From Pseudomonas sp. IAC-BECa141 (GTDB taxonomy: Bacteria > Pseudomonadota > Gammaproteobacteria > Pseudomonadales > Pseudomonadaceae), in NCBI RefSeq assembly GCF_020544405.1, contig NZ_CP065410.1, positions 2,356,001 to 2,420,000 of the forward strand: a DNA stretch of 64,000 nucleotides, given 5' to 3'. Under the pieces are notes generated by a model, which searched no databases, had not been told where the DNA came from, and was given only the letters and a program-made list of their open reading frames with translations. The position numbers were made by a program, and so were the translations under genes. Every line of letters begins with the position of its first letter. Position 1 is the stretch's first letter. Positions 1 through 8,124 of this stretch are shown piece by piece.

Positions 1-1035
1 TCAGGCCGCCACTGCCTGCTGCTGTTGATTGGGCAGCGGCACCGCCCGTACGGAGTTGCCCGGCTGCAATTGCAGGCGTTTGGCGGTGAGGCGGTCAACC
101 ACCAGATTGCTGCCGACCCGGCGTCCCGGAGCGACGGTAATGCGGCAGTTTTCCAGACGCCGGTTGTGGATCAGCCACAGCGGTGCCTGTTCGTCCGGCG
201 TGCCGATGCTCAGGGTCAGTTCCAGGCTGTCACGCACGGTGCGGATGCTGCCGATCGGTGCTTCGATCACCGGGCCGCCGTCGAAGATGTCGATGTAGCC
301 TTTGTGGGCGAAGCCCTCGGACTGGAGGATTTTCAGTGCCGGTTCGGTGTTGGGGTGGGCCTGTCCGATCACGGCCTGGGCCTGTTCGGTGAGCAGGCAG
401 GTGTACAGCGGCTGACGCGGCATCAGTTCGGCGATGAAGGCCTTGTTGCCCAGCCCGGACAGGTGGTCGGCATGGCTGAAGTCCATCTGGAAGAAGTGCC
501 GCCCAAGGCTGTCCCAGAACGGCGAACAGCCTCGTTCGTCGGCAGTGCCGCGCAGTTCGGCGATCATTTTCTCGCCGAACAGGTGCGGGAATTCGGCGAC
601 AAACAGCAAGCGCCCCAGCGACAGCAGACGTCCATTGCTGCCGTGGCGCTGGTCGTGGCGCAGAAACAGCGAGCACAGCTCCGATTGGCCGGTCAGTTCA
701 TTGTTGAGGAACAGCGTCGGGATCTGCCGCTGAATGCCCAGGTCCGGCGCCGAGCTGACCGTCAGCCCGACCCGATAGTTGTACCAGGGCTCGCGCAGGC
801 CGACAGCCCCGGCCAGGGCACTGACACCGACCACTCGCTGTTCGTCGTCTTCAAGCACGAACAGGTAATCGGCATCGGCCCGCTCGACCTGCTCGGCGAA
901 GGTGCGCTGTGCCCAGCGTACCCGGTGGGCCAGGCGATCTTCATTGGCGGGCAGGGTGGTGAACCCCGGCCCGGCCTGTAGCACCAGTGTCATCAATGCA
1001 GGCAGGTCGCTGACTTGAACCGGACGGACAATCAT
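1..1035 (-). CDS. aruG: arginine N-succinyltransferase, beta subunit (AruG/AstA)
   Basis: A 344-residue protein of the AstA family, which transfers succinate from succinyl-CoA to the alpha-amino group of arginine, the first step of the arginine succinyltransferase pathway. Family features seen are the N-terminal MIVRPV segment, the FFQMDF region and the GYIDIFDGGP block near residue 255. The ATG at 1035 is preceded by AAAGGAG, so I prefer it to a longer reading. It lies 55 bases behind its paralogue aruF, and the two subunits are known to form a heteromer in Pseudomonas. The next pathway gene (aruD) would lie beyond the left edge. Assignment as beta rather than alpha rests on gene order and on similarity to known AruG. 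Confidence 0.93.
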   Translation of the reverse strand: MIVRPVQVSDLPALMTLVLQAGPGFTTLPANEDRLAHRVRWAQRTFAEQVERADADYLFVLEDDEQRVVGVSALAGAVGLREPWYNYRVGLTVSSAPDLGIQRQIPTLFLNNELTGQSELCSLFLRHDQRHGSNGRLLSLGRLLFVAEFPHLFGEKMIAELRGTADERGCSPFWDSLGRHFFQMDFSHADHLSGLGNKAFIAELMPRQPLYTCLLTEQAQAVIGQAHPNTEPALKILQSEGFAHKGYIDIFDGGPVIEAPIGSIRTVRDSLELTLSIGTPDEQAPLWLIHNRRLENCRITVAPGRRVGSNLVVDRLTAKRLQLQPGNSVRAVPLPNQQQQAVAA

Positions 1036-1090
1036 GCTGCAACTCCTTTTGCGCGCCTGCTCGGGCACTGTCGTTGGGTAGAGGCGCGGT

Positions 1091-2107
1091 TCACAGGGCG
1101 ATCACCCGGATCGTGCCGCCAGCGCGGACGTTGAGTGCCGCGCACAGGGCTGGGTCCAGTGCCAGGGGCTGATCGGGCTGGTAATCCAGCTCGGCGACCA
1201 CCGCCCGAAAGCCATGCAGAGCATCGTTGCTCACCAGATAGTGGCCGCGTGCATCGATCAGGGGAGCTTCCTGAACCGTAGCGGTCTGGCTTTGCGCGAT
1301 CGAACGGATGTTGGCGGTGCGTGCATACAAGGTCGGGCCCGCATCGAACAGATCGATGTAGCTGTTGGTTTCAAAACCCTCGCGCTCAAGAATGTCGAAG
1401 GCTTCCTGGCCGTCCGGGTGGACGCGGCCGATGCAGTCCTGCGCCGCCTGCGGCAGCATCGGCACGTAGATCGGGTATTGCGGCATCAGTTCGGCGAGAA
1501 ACGTACGGCTCTGCAAGCCGCACAGGCGTTCGGCCTCGACGTAGGGCAGGTCGAAGAAATGTTTGCCCAGCGCATCCCAGAACGGTGAATGCCCTTGCTC
1601 GTCGCTGTAGCCGACGATTTCGGTAATCACCGCTTCGGCAAATCGCGGCGCGTGGGCGGCGATGAACAGCAGGCGTGCCCGCGACAGCAATTCGGAAAAC
1701 GGCGTGCGGACCAGCGCTTCATCGATGTGAAAACCGCGCAGCAGCGTATGTCCGCTCAGGTCGTGGCACAGTGACAGTGCCGGCACGCCGTGCTCGATGT
1801 TCAGCTCTCGCGAAGCACTGGTGAAGTGGCGGTTGCGCAGGCTGTAGAACGGTTCGTCGTGGCCGGCGGTGGCGAGAATTTCGGAGCAGCCGACCAGGCG
1901 GCGGCTGTCCAGGTCTTCCAGCACGAAGAAGTAATTCTCCGGGCCCTGGACCGCCGCATCGCTGTCAAACGAGGCGCAGGACGCTGCGATTTTTTCGCCC
2001 AGACGCTCGCTGTCGTCCGGCAGGGAGGTGACGCCCACCAGGCTGTCGCGCGCCAATTGTTGCAATTGAGGCAGGTCGTTTGGCTCGACTGGACGTAAGA
2101 CCAGCAT
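1091..2107 (-). CDS. aruF: arginine N-succinyltransferase, alpha subunit (AruF)
   Basis: A 338-residue AstA-family protein and paralogue of the gene downstream of it, sharing the HSPFWDALGKHFF and SYIDLFDAGP type blocks. It is the alpha subunit of the two-subunit succinyltransferase that starts aerobic arginine degradation. AGGAG lies 7 bases before the ATG. In P. aeruginosa aruF follows aruC, but here the upstream gene is an amino-acid permease from a different unit, so the arginine operon is arranged differently. A terminator-like hairpin stands directly upstream of its ribosome binding site. Confidence 0.93.
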   Translation of the reverse strand: MLVLRPVEPNDLPQLQQLARDSLVGVTSLPDDSERLGEKIAASCASFDSDAAVQGPENYFFVLEDLDSRRLVGCSEILATAGHDEPFYSLRNRHFTSASRELNIEHGVPALSLCHDLSGHTLLRGFHIDEALVRTPFSELLSRARLLFIAAHAPRFAEAVITEIVGYSDEQGHSPFWDALGKHFFDLPYVEAERLCGLQSRTFLAELMPQYPIYVPMLPQAAQDCIGRVHPDGQEAFDILEREGFETNSYIDLFDAGPTLYARTANIRSIAQSQTATVQEAPLIDARGHYLVSNDALHGFRAVVAELDYQPDQPLALDPALCAALNVRAGGTIRVIAL

Positions 2108-2124
2108 GGATGCACTCCTGTATC

Positions 2125-2152
2125 AAAAAGGTTCGGCCCATTCGCCGAACCT
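2125..2152 (-). terminator. terminator-like hairpin in the aruF leader
   Basis: Read on the minus strand, a perfect 9-bp stem (AGGTTCGGC / GCCGAACCT, 6-base loop) runs straight into five T. It ends only 6 bases before the AGGAG of aruF. It either terminates transcripts from the permease gene or acts as an attenuator in the aruF leader, because no promoter fits between it and the start codon. Confidence 0.6.
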
Positions 2153-2184
2153 GACTATCACTGTCGGTTTCCACGCGTTAAAGC

Positions 2185-2216
2185 GGCGGTCGCCTGATTT
2201 GTTGTCAGACGCCGCC
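2185..2216. terminator. hairpin after the permease gene
   Basis: An imperfect stem (GGCGG-T-CGCCTGA / TCAGACG-CCGCC, 7-base loop) lies 10 bases beyond the permease stop. On the plus strand it is followed by CTTTTTC, on the minus strand by only a short T run. It probably marks the 3' end of the permease transcript. Confidence 0.4.
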
Positions 2217-2226
2217 CTTTTTCTTG

Positions 2227-3576
2227 TCAGCCATTGCTCGGGTCAGGCAGCGCGGTACTGGCGCCGAGTTTGTTCAGGAAGAACAGGTACACCAGACCCA
2301 GGGCGATCCAGATCAGGCCGAGTTTTTGTGCATCGACGCCCATGTTGTACATGATGGCCGCGACGATGATGAAGCCGATCACCGGGCAGATCAGGTGACG
2401 AATCACCTGGCCGGACTTCTGCCGGCGCCAGTAGTAATTGATCACGGTCAGGTGCAGCAGCATGAAGCCGCTCAGGGCGCCGAAGTTGACCAGCGAAGTC
2501 AGGGTGTCCACCGAATTGATGAACAGGTGGCAGATCACCAGCGACAGCACCGCCACCAGATAAATGCTCAGGTAAGGCGTGTTGTGTTTCGGGTGGACCT
2601 TGGCCAGCACCTTCGGCAACTTGCCGTCGCGGGCCATGCCGAACAGCAGGCGCGAGACCGCCGCTTGCGAAGTGATCGCTACCGCCACGCCCCAGGCCAG
2701 GGCCGTGGCCACGCCGGTCAAAGTCGCCAGCCAGCTGCCTGCGGCGATTTCGGCGATTTCATAGAACGCGGTGTCGGCGGACTTGAAGCCCATGCCGGCG
2801 GCCAGATCGGTGGCGATCCAGGTCTGTACGACGAAAATTGCGCCCATCACTACCAGAGTAATCAACGCTGCTTTGCCGACGCTGCGGCCCGGATCGCCCT
2901 TGATCTCTTCGGCGAGGGTGGAGATTGCATCGAAGCCGAGGAACGACAGCACCGCAATCGACACCGCTTTCATCAGCAAGGCGAAGTTGAAGGTTTCCGG
3001 GTGATACAGCGGCGCGAGGGTCAACTGACCGTTGCCGCCACCGTTGTGCAGGGCGTTCCAGGCGTAGAACAGGAAAATCCCCAGCACCACGAGCTGCGCC
3101 AGCAGGAACAGGATGTTCATGCGGGCGGTGAAGGTAATGCCGCGCAGGTTGACGAAGGTTGCGCTGACCAGGAACGCCAGAATGAAACCGACTTTAGGGA
3201 TGTCCGGGTACAGGTGGTTGAGCGCCATTGCCGCGTAGACGTAAAGCAGCGGCGGAATCAGGAGGTAATCGAGCAGCATCAGCCAGCCGGCGATGAAGCC
3301 GACGTGTTGATTCAGGCCCCGTTGCGCGTAGGAGTACACCGATCCGGCAATCGGAAAGGCCCGCGCCATGCTGCCGTAGCTCAGCGCGGTGAAAACCATT
3401 GCCACCATGCCGATGATGTACGCCAGGGGCACCATCCCCGGTGCCTCGGCGTTGACGTAGCCATACACCCCGAACGGGGCAATGGGGATCATGAAGATCA
3501 TCCCGTACACCACCAGGTCGGTGAGTGTCAGGCTACGTTTCAACTCCTGTTTGTAGCCAAACTCTTCTATTTCCAT
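2227..3576 (-). CDS. APC-superfamily amino acid/amine permease
   Basis: A 449-residue inner-membrane transporter with about twelve hydrophobic segments. The first runs through VVYGMIFMIPIAPFGVYG, and the IAGSVYSYAQRGLN motif is typical of APC amino-acid/polyamine antiporters and importers (PuuP/YeeF-like). I chose the ATG at 3576 because AAGGAG lies 9 bases upstream; the ATG eight codons earlier has no such site. It is the last gene of the RpiR-led unit, 87 bases after the amidohydrolase gene, and presumably imports the substrate of those enzymes. The substrate cannot be read from the sequence. Confidence 0.85.
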   Translation of the reverse strand: MEIEEFGYKQELKRSLTLTDLVVYGMIFMIPIAPFGVYGYVNAEAPGMVPLAYIIGMVAMVFTALSYGSMARAFPIAGSVYSYAQRGLNQHVGFIAGWLMLLDYLLIPPLLYVYAAMALNHLYPDIPKVGFILAFLVSATFVNLRGITFTARMNILFLLAQLVVLGIFLFYAWNALHNGGGNGQLTLAPLYHPETFNFALLMKAVSIAVLSFLGFDAISTLAEEIKGDPGRSVGKAALITLVVMGAIFVVQTWIATDLAAGMGFKSADTAFYEIAEIAAGSWLATLTGVATALAWGVAVAITSQAAVSRLLFGMARDGKLPKVLAKVHPKHNTPYLSIYLVAVLSLVICHLFINSVDTLTSLVNFGALSGFMLLHLTVINYYWRRQKSGQVIRHLICPVIGFIIVAAIMYNMGVDAQKLGLIWIALGLVYLFFLNKLGASTALPDPSNG

Positions 3577-3663
3577 GAAGTGCAACTCCTTGTCAGCCAA
3601 TCGTTCGTTTTAGTTGTTATGTCGGTCCGTCGTTTACAGCGTCAGCAGTGGTTACAACAATTC

Positions 3664-4416
3664 TTACAGCAATGGCGCCAGATAATTCGCCCAGCGGGTC
3701 ACCGCTTCCGGGCTGCGCAGCAGGTCGTTGCGCACTTCGATCAACACCGATTCCAGGCCCCGCGCATCGCCGTGCACCGGCACGGTCATGTCGCCCAGCG
3801 GGTCGATCTTGTACGGCTGGTTACCGGCGACTTTCAGCGGGTGCTTGCCGAGACCGTCGAGCATCTGTCGGGCATAGGCCTTGGCCTGGCCGAACAGCAC
3901 GCCGACTTCCAGCTCGCGCGGCTGGCCGTAGTACACCGGGGTGAAACTGTGAATGCCTACCACGCGTACCGGCCGACCTTCGGCCAGACGTGCATCGATC
4001 AGTTGCTGCAGCCGCGTGTGAAACGGCTTGAACAGGCACTGGCGACGGTATTCGCGGGTGGCCTCGTCAAGCTCGCGGTTACCCGGCACCTGATAGATCT
4101 CGCTCTGCGCCGGGATGCTGTCGGGTGCATGCCGGGGGCGGTTGAGGTCGATCAGCAGACGCGAATAGTTGGCGCTCAGCAGTGTGGCGCCAATTTTTTC
4201 CGACAGTTGCTCGGCCAGTTCCAGCGCACCGATGTCCCAGGCAATGTGTTCGCGCGCCGCGGTGTCATCCAGGCCCAGATTGTTCAGGGCCTCCGGGATG
4301 TAGCGGCTGGCGTGTTCGCACACCAGAATCAGCGGGTGCGTCGAATCTTCACGGCTCAGGTTGTAGACCGGTCGGGTGTACAACCCCAACTCGGCGGATT
4401 CAGTACAGGCGTGCAT
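3664..4416 (-). CDS. N-formylglutamate amidohydrolase family protein (HutG-like)
   Basis: A 250-residue protein of the N-formylglutamate deformylase family, metal-dependent hydrolases that release glutamate from N-acylated forms. Seen are VCEHASRYIPE near residue 30, NYSRLLIDLNRP and HSFTPVYYG. There are no other hut genes here. It overlaps the end of the glutamine-synthetase-like gene by 17 bases, so the two are probably translationally coupled. In that setting it may remove glutamate from a gamma-glutamylated or N-formyl intermediate rather than serve histidine degradation, which is inference. A GTG three codons upstream is an alternative start. Confidence 0.75.
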   Translation of the reverse strand: MHACTESAELGLYTRPVYNLSREDSTHPLILVCEHASRYIPEALNNLGLDDTAAREHIAWDIGALELAEQLSEKIGATLLSANYSRLLIDLNRPRHAPDSIPAQSEIYQVPGNRELDEATREYRRQCLFKPFHTRLQQLIDARLAEGRPVRVVGIHSFTPVYYGQPRELEVGVLFGQAKAYARQMLDGLGKHPLKVAGNQPYKIDPLGDMTVPVHGDARGLESVLIEVRNDLLRSPEAVTRWANYLAPLL

Positions 4417-5731
4417 AGTGCTCACACAGGTCAGCGGGCGAGAGCTGTTCCGTCAGCGCCAGTTCCTCGGTTTTAAGGGCGAAAAAAGTCTCGAGCAACG
4501 CGCTTGGCAGCGCTTCGATCAGCGCTTCACTGCGACGCAGGCAATCCAGTGCCTGGGCCAGGGAGGCGGGCAGGGCAACGATGCCCCGGGCCTTGCGTTG
4601 TTCATGGTTGAGTGAATCGGGGATTTCATCGGTGATCGCGTTCAGTGCCAGACGCTGTTCGATGCCCAGGCGTCCGGCGATCAGCAGCGCGGCCGTTGCC
4701 AGATGCGGCGAGGCGGTGGCGTCCATGGCGCGGAATTCCAGGTTGTATTGCTTTGCCACGGGTTTGTTGCCCAGGCTCACGGTCGGGCAAATACGCAGCG
4801 CGGCTTCGCGATTTTGCTGGCCGAGGCAGGCGTACGACGCGCTCCAGTGGTGCGGCTGCAAACGCTCGTACGACACCGGCGTCGGTGCCGTGAACGCACA
4901 CAGCGCCGGCAAATAATGCAGCACGCCCGCCGCCCAGTGCTGGCCGAGGGTCGACAGACCATTGCTGGTGCCGGCGTCGTAGAGCATCGGCTGACCGGCC
5001 GGATCGAGCAGGCTGACGTGCAAGTGAACGCCGTTACACACCGCGTCGGCGGCGGTCTTCGGCGCAAAGCTCAGATCCAGGCCCATTTGCCGGGCAATTT
5101 CGCGGGTGATCTCGCGCACGTTCACCGCGCGATCCGCCGCCGCCACACCAAGGGTCGGGCGGCAGGTGATTTCGTATTGGTGCTTGCCGTATTCGGGCAG
5201 GAACATCTCCGGCTCGACACCTCCGGCGCGCAGCGCGCTGAGCAACCATCCACCGAATTCGGCGCCCTGGCGCTGGGCTTCGAGCGAGAACGCCAGATGT
5301 TCGGCAAACCCGGCGTGCAGATTGAATTCGTGTTCGAACGCGGCGTTGACCTGCAAGCCGAGTTCATCGCGATAGCGCTCGACCTCGTTGCGCAACAGAG
5401 TGCGCGGGCAGGCTGCCCATGGTCGGCCGTCGGTCTCGCGGATGTCACCGTGAATGAAGTCCAGCGCCGGGGCGGCGGCGTCCGGGCCGTTGCCGACGGT
5501 GACGCGGCTGGCCAGATCGGGAATCAGCCGCAAATCGCCATAAGCGCCCCACGGACTGGTCGAAGCGATGATGTCCTGCGGCGTCAGCGCGCTGTTGGCA
5601 GGCACCCAGCCACAACCGGCCGCCTGATAGTGCTCCAGCTCATCGGTGGGAAACGAACGGCCTCGAGTGACGCCGATCAGATCGGTGGTGACGATGGTGG
5701 TCATCGGCAACGGCGACAGGCGTTCGCTCAT
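4400..5731 (-). CDS. glutamine synthetase family protein (gamma-glutamyl-amine ligase-like)
   Basis: A 443-residue member of the glutamine synthetase superfamily. Recognisable blocks are EHEFNLH (metal-binding glutamates), GVHLHVSLLD (catalytic-domain HxH) and NLEFRAMDATASPHLATAA, the counterpart of the REFR-DA-NPYLA block. The family includes PuuA/SpuI-type enzymes that join glutamate to amines using ATP. The sequence is clearly different from the canonical PuuA-like enzyme at 62111. The ATG at 5731 has AGGAG and overlaps the upstream stop as ATGA. With a permease, an amidase and an isochorismatase-like gene beside it, it probably activates an imported amine. Confidence 0.8.
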   Translation of the reverse strand: MSERLSPLPMTTIVTTDLIGVTRGRSFPTDELEHYQAAGCGWVPANSALTPQDIIASTSPWGAYGDLRLIPDLASRVTVGNGPDAAAPALDFIHGDIRETDGRPWAACPRTLLRNEVERYRDELGLQVNAAFEHEFNLHAGFAEHLAFSLEAQRQGAEFGGWLLSALRAGGVEPEMFLPEYGKHQYEITCRPTLGVAAADRAVNVREITREIARQMGLDLSFAPKTAADAVCNGVHLHVSLLDPAGQPMLYDAGTSNGLSTLGQHWAAGVLHYLPALCAFTAPTPVSYERLQPHHWSASYACLGQQNREAALRICPTVSLGNKPVAKQYNLEFRAMDATASPHLATAALLIAGRLGIEQRLALNAITDEIPDSLNHEQRKARGIVALPASLAQALDCLRRSEALIEALPSALLETFFALKTEELALTEQLSPADLCEHYARLY

Positions 5732-6372
5732 GGCTGCATCTCCTGCAACCGGCCAAGCACGGTGTCGGTGTCGGTGATCCAGCAGTAGCCCTTGATCGCA
5801 TTCAGGCAAGCGTCGTGGCGCGCTTCGGTGTAGGTCGCGCAGGCGTCGGCCACCAGGGTGACGAGGTAGCCACGGTCGGCGGCGTCGCGCACGGCCATGT
5901 CCACGCACTGGTCGGTGACGATGCCGGCGATGATCAAGTGGCGGGTTTCGAGGTTGCGCAGCACGTAGTCGATGTTGGTCGAGTTGAAGACCCCGGACGA
6001 GGTTTTCGGCAGCACGATTTCGTTTTCCGTCGGGGTCAGTTCAGCGATGACCTGTGCCTGCGGGCTGCCCTTGGGCAGATGCATGTCCGACAGTTTGTGA
6101 TCCAGCGAGCGGTCGCGGCCATCGGCGGTCAGGCTTTCGATCAGGGTATGCAGTACGTTCTGCCGGGTGTCGCGGAAGGCGTTGAGCAGCCGAACCTGAT
6201 TGGGCACCACTTGCGAGCGCGTGCGGTTGAGGAAGTACGCGGCGTCCGGGCCTTCGAGGTGCGGGTCGAACTGGGGCTCCAGCCAGGCTCGCTGCATGTC
6301 CACCAGCAACAGCGCGGTGTGGTCGGTGACAAACGGCAGGTCCCGTGGCGAGCGATGGGGAAGACTGAACAT
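5728..6372 (-). CDS. isochorismatase-family cysteine hydrolase
   Basis: A 214-residue cysteine hydrolase. The expected catalytic triad is visible: Asp in LLLVDMQ near residue 25, Lys in LPKTSSGVF and Cys in GIVTDQCVDMAVRDAA. The family covers isochorismatases, nicotinamidases and N-carbamoyl amidohydrolases. No siderophore genes are nearby, so amide hydrolysis within the amine unit is more likely. It starts 2 bases after the regulator gene, using GGAGG inside the regulator's 3' end, and its stop overlaps the next start. Confidence 0.85.
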   Translation of the reverse strand: MFSLPHRSPRDLPFVTDHTALLLVDMQRAWLEPQFDPHLEGPDAAYFLNRTRSQVVPNQVRLLNAFRDTRQNVLHTLIESLTADGRDRSLDHKLSDMHLPKGSPQAQVIAELTPTENEIVLPKTSSGVFNSTNIDYVLRNLETRHLIIAGIVTDQCVDMAVRDAADRGYLVTLVADACATYTEARHDACLNAIKGYCWITDTDTVLGRLQEMQP

Positions 6373-6374
6373 CC

Positions 6375-7229
6375 TTATTTATCCTCCAGCAAGTGGGTGT
6401 CGAAGTCGTTGCGCAGGGCATCGATACCTTCCAGGCGATCGGCCAGGTCCGGGCAGCGCAGGGTCAGGCAAGCGATCAGCGCTTCAACCTGAGCGAGCGC
6501 CGGAACCATGGTGTCGAACGGCGAAGCCGACTCCACCGGAGCGCTGATGATCATGTCGGCCAGTTCGCGCAGCGGCGAGGCATAGATGTCGGTGAACAGC
6601 ACGACGCGGGCGTTGCCGTTTTTCGCGGCGCTGGCCACGCGCAAGGCCTGGGTCTGGTAGCGGCGATAGTCGAACACCAGCACCACGTCCTGGCGTTGCA
6701 GGTCGAACAGGCGATCCGGCAGCTGCGCGTTGTCCTCCAGCGCAAAACAGCCGGGGCGCAGCAGTCGCAAATGGTTGAGCAGGTAGGTCGCCATCAGACT
6801 GCTGAAGCGCCCGCCGAAGCAGTAGACCTGATGGCGGGTGTCGAGCAGCCAGTCGGCGAGGATCCGCACGTCTTCCGGTTGGGTCAGGGCCTGGGTTTCA
6901 GCCAGCAGGTTATGGCTGTGAGCCAGATAATGGCTCCAGGCATCGTCCTTGTTCTGATGCGAACGCGGCTGCAACAGCGTGCGCGGTGAGCGCAGTCGAT
7001 GGTCCATATCGCTGAGCAGGGCGTCCTGGAATTCGGCGTATCCGCCGAAGCCGAGCTTTTTAACCAGCCGCACGATGGTCGGATCGCTGACGCCGGCATG
7101 TTCGGCCAGGCGCGCCATCGGGCCAAGCCCGTTGCGTGGATACTGATCGAGCAAGGCGCGAACGACTTTGCGCTCCGACGGCGTCAGATCAAGGCCGGGG
7201 TCGGTGATCAGGTCTCTTAGAGGGGGCAT
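6375..7229 (-). CDS. RpiR/MurR-family transcriptional regulator
   Basis: A 284-residue regulator with an N-terminal helix-turn-helix of RpiR type (LAEHAGVSDPTIVRLVKKLGFGGY, near residues 42-66) and a C-terminal SIS domain (VYCFGGRFSSLMATYLL to VVLVFDYRRYQ), which normally binds a phosphorylated sugar or related ligand. It is the first gene of a five-gene unit with spacings of 2, -4, -17 and 87 bases. AGGAG precedes the ATG. It probably controls its own operon, since a candidate palindrome lies 62 bases upstream. Confidence 0.88.
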   Translation of the reverse strand: MPPLRDLITDPGLDLTPSERKVVRALLDQYPRNGLGPMARLAEHAGVSDPTIVRLVKKLGFGGYAEFQDALLSDMDHRLRSPRTLLQPRSHQNKDDAWSHYLAHSHNLLAETQALTQPEDVRILADWLLDTRHQVYCFGGRFSSLMATYLLNHLRLLRPGCFALEDNAQLPDRLFDLQRQDVVLVFDYRRYQTQALRVASAAKNGNARVVLFTDIYASPLRELADMIISAPVESASPFDTMVPALAQVEALIACLTLRCPDLADRLEGIDALRNDFDTHLLEDK

Positions 7230-7290
7230 CCGGGCTCCTGCTGGATGGGGGGGTGTTGAATTCGCTTCATAATCCTTTAAAACAGTATTT

Positions 7291-7308
7291 ATGTAACTGG
7301 CGCTACAT
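7291..7308. promoter_or_regulatory. candidate operator in the rpiR upstream region
   Basis: ATGTA-N8-TACAT lies 62 bases before the RpiR-type gene. The surrounding gap (7230-7551) also holds a perfect GCCCCA-AAA-TGGGGC hairpin at 7339-7353 and a GTAAC-N6-GTTAC repeat near 7363-7377. I see no open reading frame in the gap. Assigning the site to the RpiR protein is inference from position. Confidence 0.3.
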
Positions 7309-7551
7309 GTCTAGCGAATTTTTTGGTGTTTAGACCGAGCCCCAAAATGGGGCGGGATGCCCGTAACGCAAGGGTTACACCGCTGTCGATCAGTCTTGTA
7401 GTCCATTGCCCATAGTGGTGTCAGACAATTGCACTTTCACACTTCAGGCCATCCGGTCGACTTGCTTGGAGCCTCCTGTTTTACGGCACAATTGCCGCTC
7501 CATCCGCGATTGCGTTGATGGTTGTCCTGTCTTCCAGCCGAGTGACTCCCC

Positions 7552-8124
7552 GTGCAGACCACCCGTTTGACATTGATCTGCCATGCCAGAACCGTCGCAC
7601 AAAAATTGGCGTGTTTTCCTACGAACGAACCTGTTGAAGAAACGGAGTTGGCGTCCTGTTCGCTGGCTTCGCGTTTCGCCATGGCATCTCGTCTGATTTG
7701 TGGCCCGGAGCTGCGCAGCCGTCAGACGGCAGCGTGGTTTGGCCATGAAGCGCACGTCGATGAGGCCCTGCGTGATTGCGACTGGGGCCGGTGGCAAGGT
7801 CAATCGCTCAAGGACTTGCAACGAAACGAACCCGAGGCATTGCAAGCGTGGCTCGACGATCCGCACGCCGCACCCCATGGCGGTGAGTCGGTGGCACAGC
7901 TGCGTGAAAGGGTGGCCGCGTGGCTGGTTGCACTGCAAGCCACGCCGGGGCACGTGGTGGCGGTCACTCATCCGTTCGTGATTCGCGCTGCATTGATTCA
8001 GGTCGTGCAGGGCGAGGCGTTTCACAGCCTCGATGTCGAACCGCTGGCGGCGGTCGAGCTACGGTTTGCCGGGCGCTGGCGACTACGCTTGTCCGGCATG
8101 AACCTGGAAGGAGCAGAGCAATGA
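7552..8124 (+). CDS. histidine phosphatase family protein next to cobF
   Basis: A 190-residue protein of the phosphoglycerate mutase/histidine phosphatase fold. The usual catalytic RHG near the N-terminus reads CHA (LICHART), and the second histidine lies in VVAVTHPFVIRAAL. The first His is kept but the flanking Arg is replaced by Cys. It starts with GTG and ends in an ATGA overlap with cobF, so a role in cobalamin metabolism (CobC-like alpha-ribazole phosphatase) is plausible. The altered motif makes activity uncertain. Confidence 0.7.
   Translation: MQTTRLTLICHARTVAQKLACFPTNEPVEETELASCSLASRFAMASRLICGPELRSRQTAAWFGHEAHVDEALRDCDWGRWQGQSLKDLQRNEPEALQAWLDDPHAAPHGGESVAQLRERVAAWLVALQATPGHVVAVTHPFVIRAALIQVVQGEAFHSLDVEPLAAVELRFAGRWRLRLSGMNLEGAEQ

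Noticed and set aside
2224..4476. 750-codon plus-strand frame across the permease and amidohydrolase genes
   Set aside because: It is antisense to two genes with clear family motifs; its translation is rich in Gln, His and Arg without any domain, typical of a GC-rich shadow frame.
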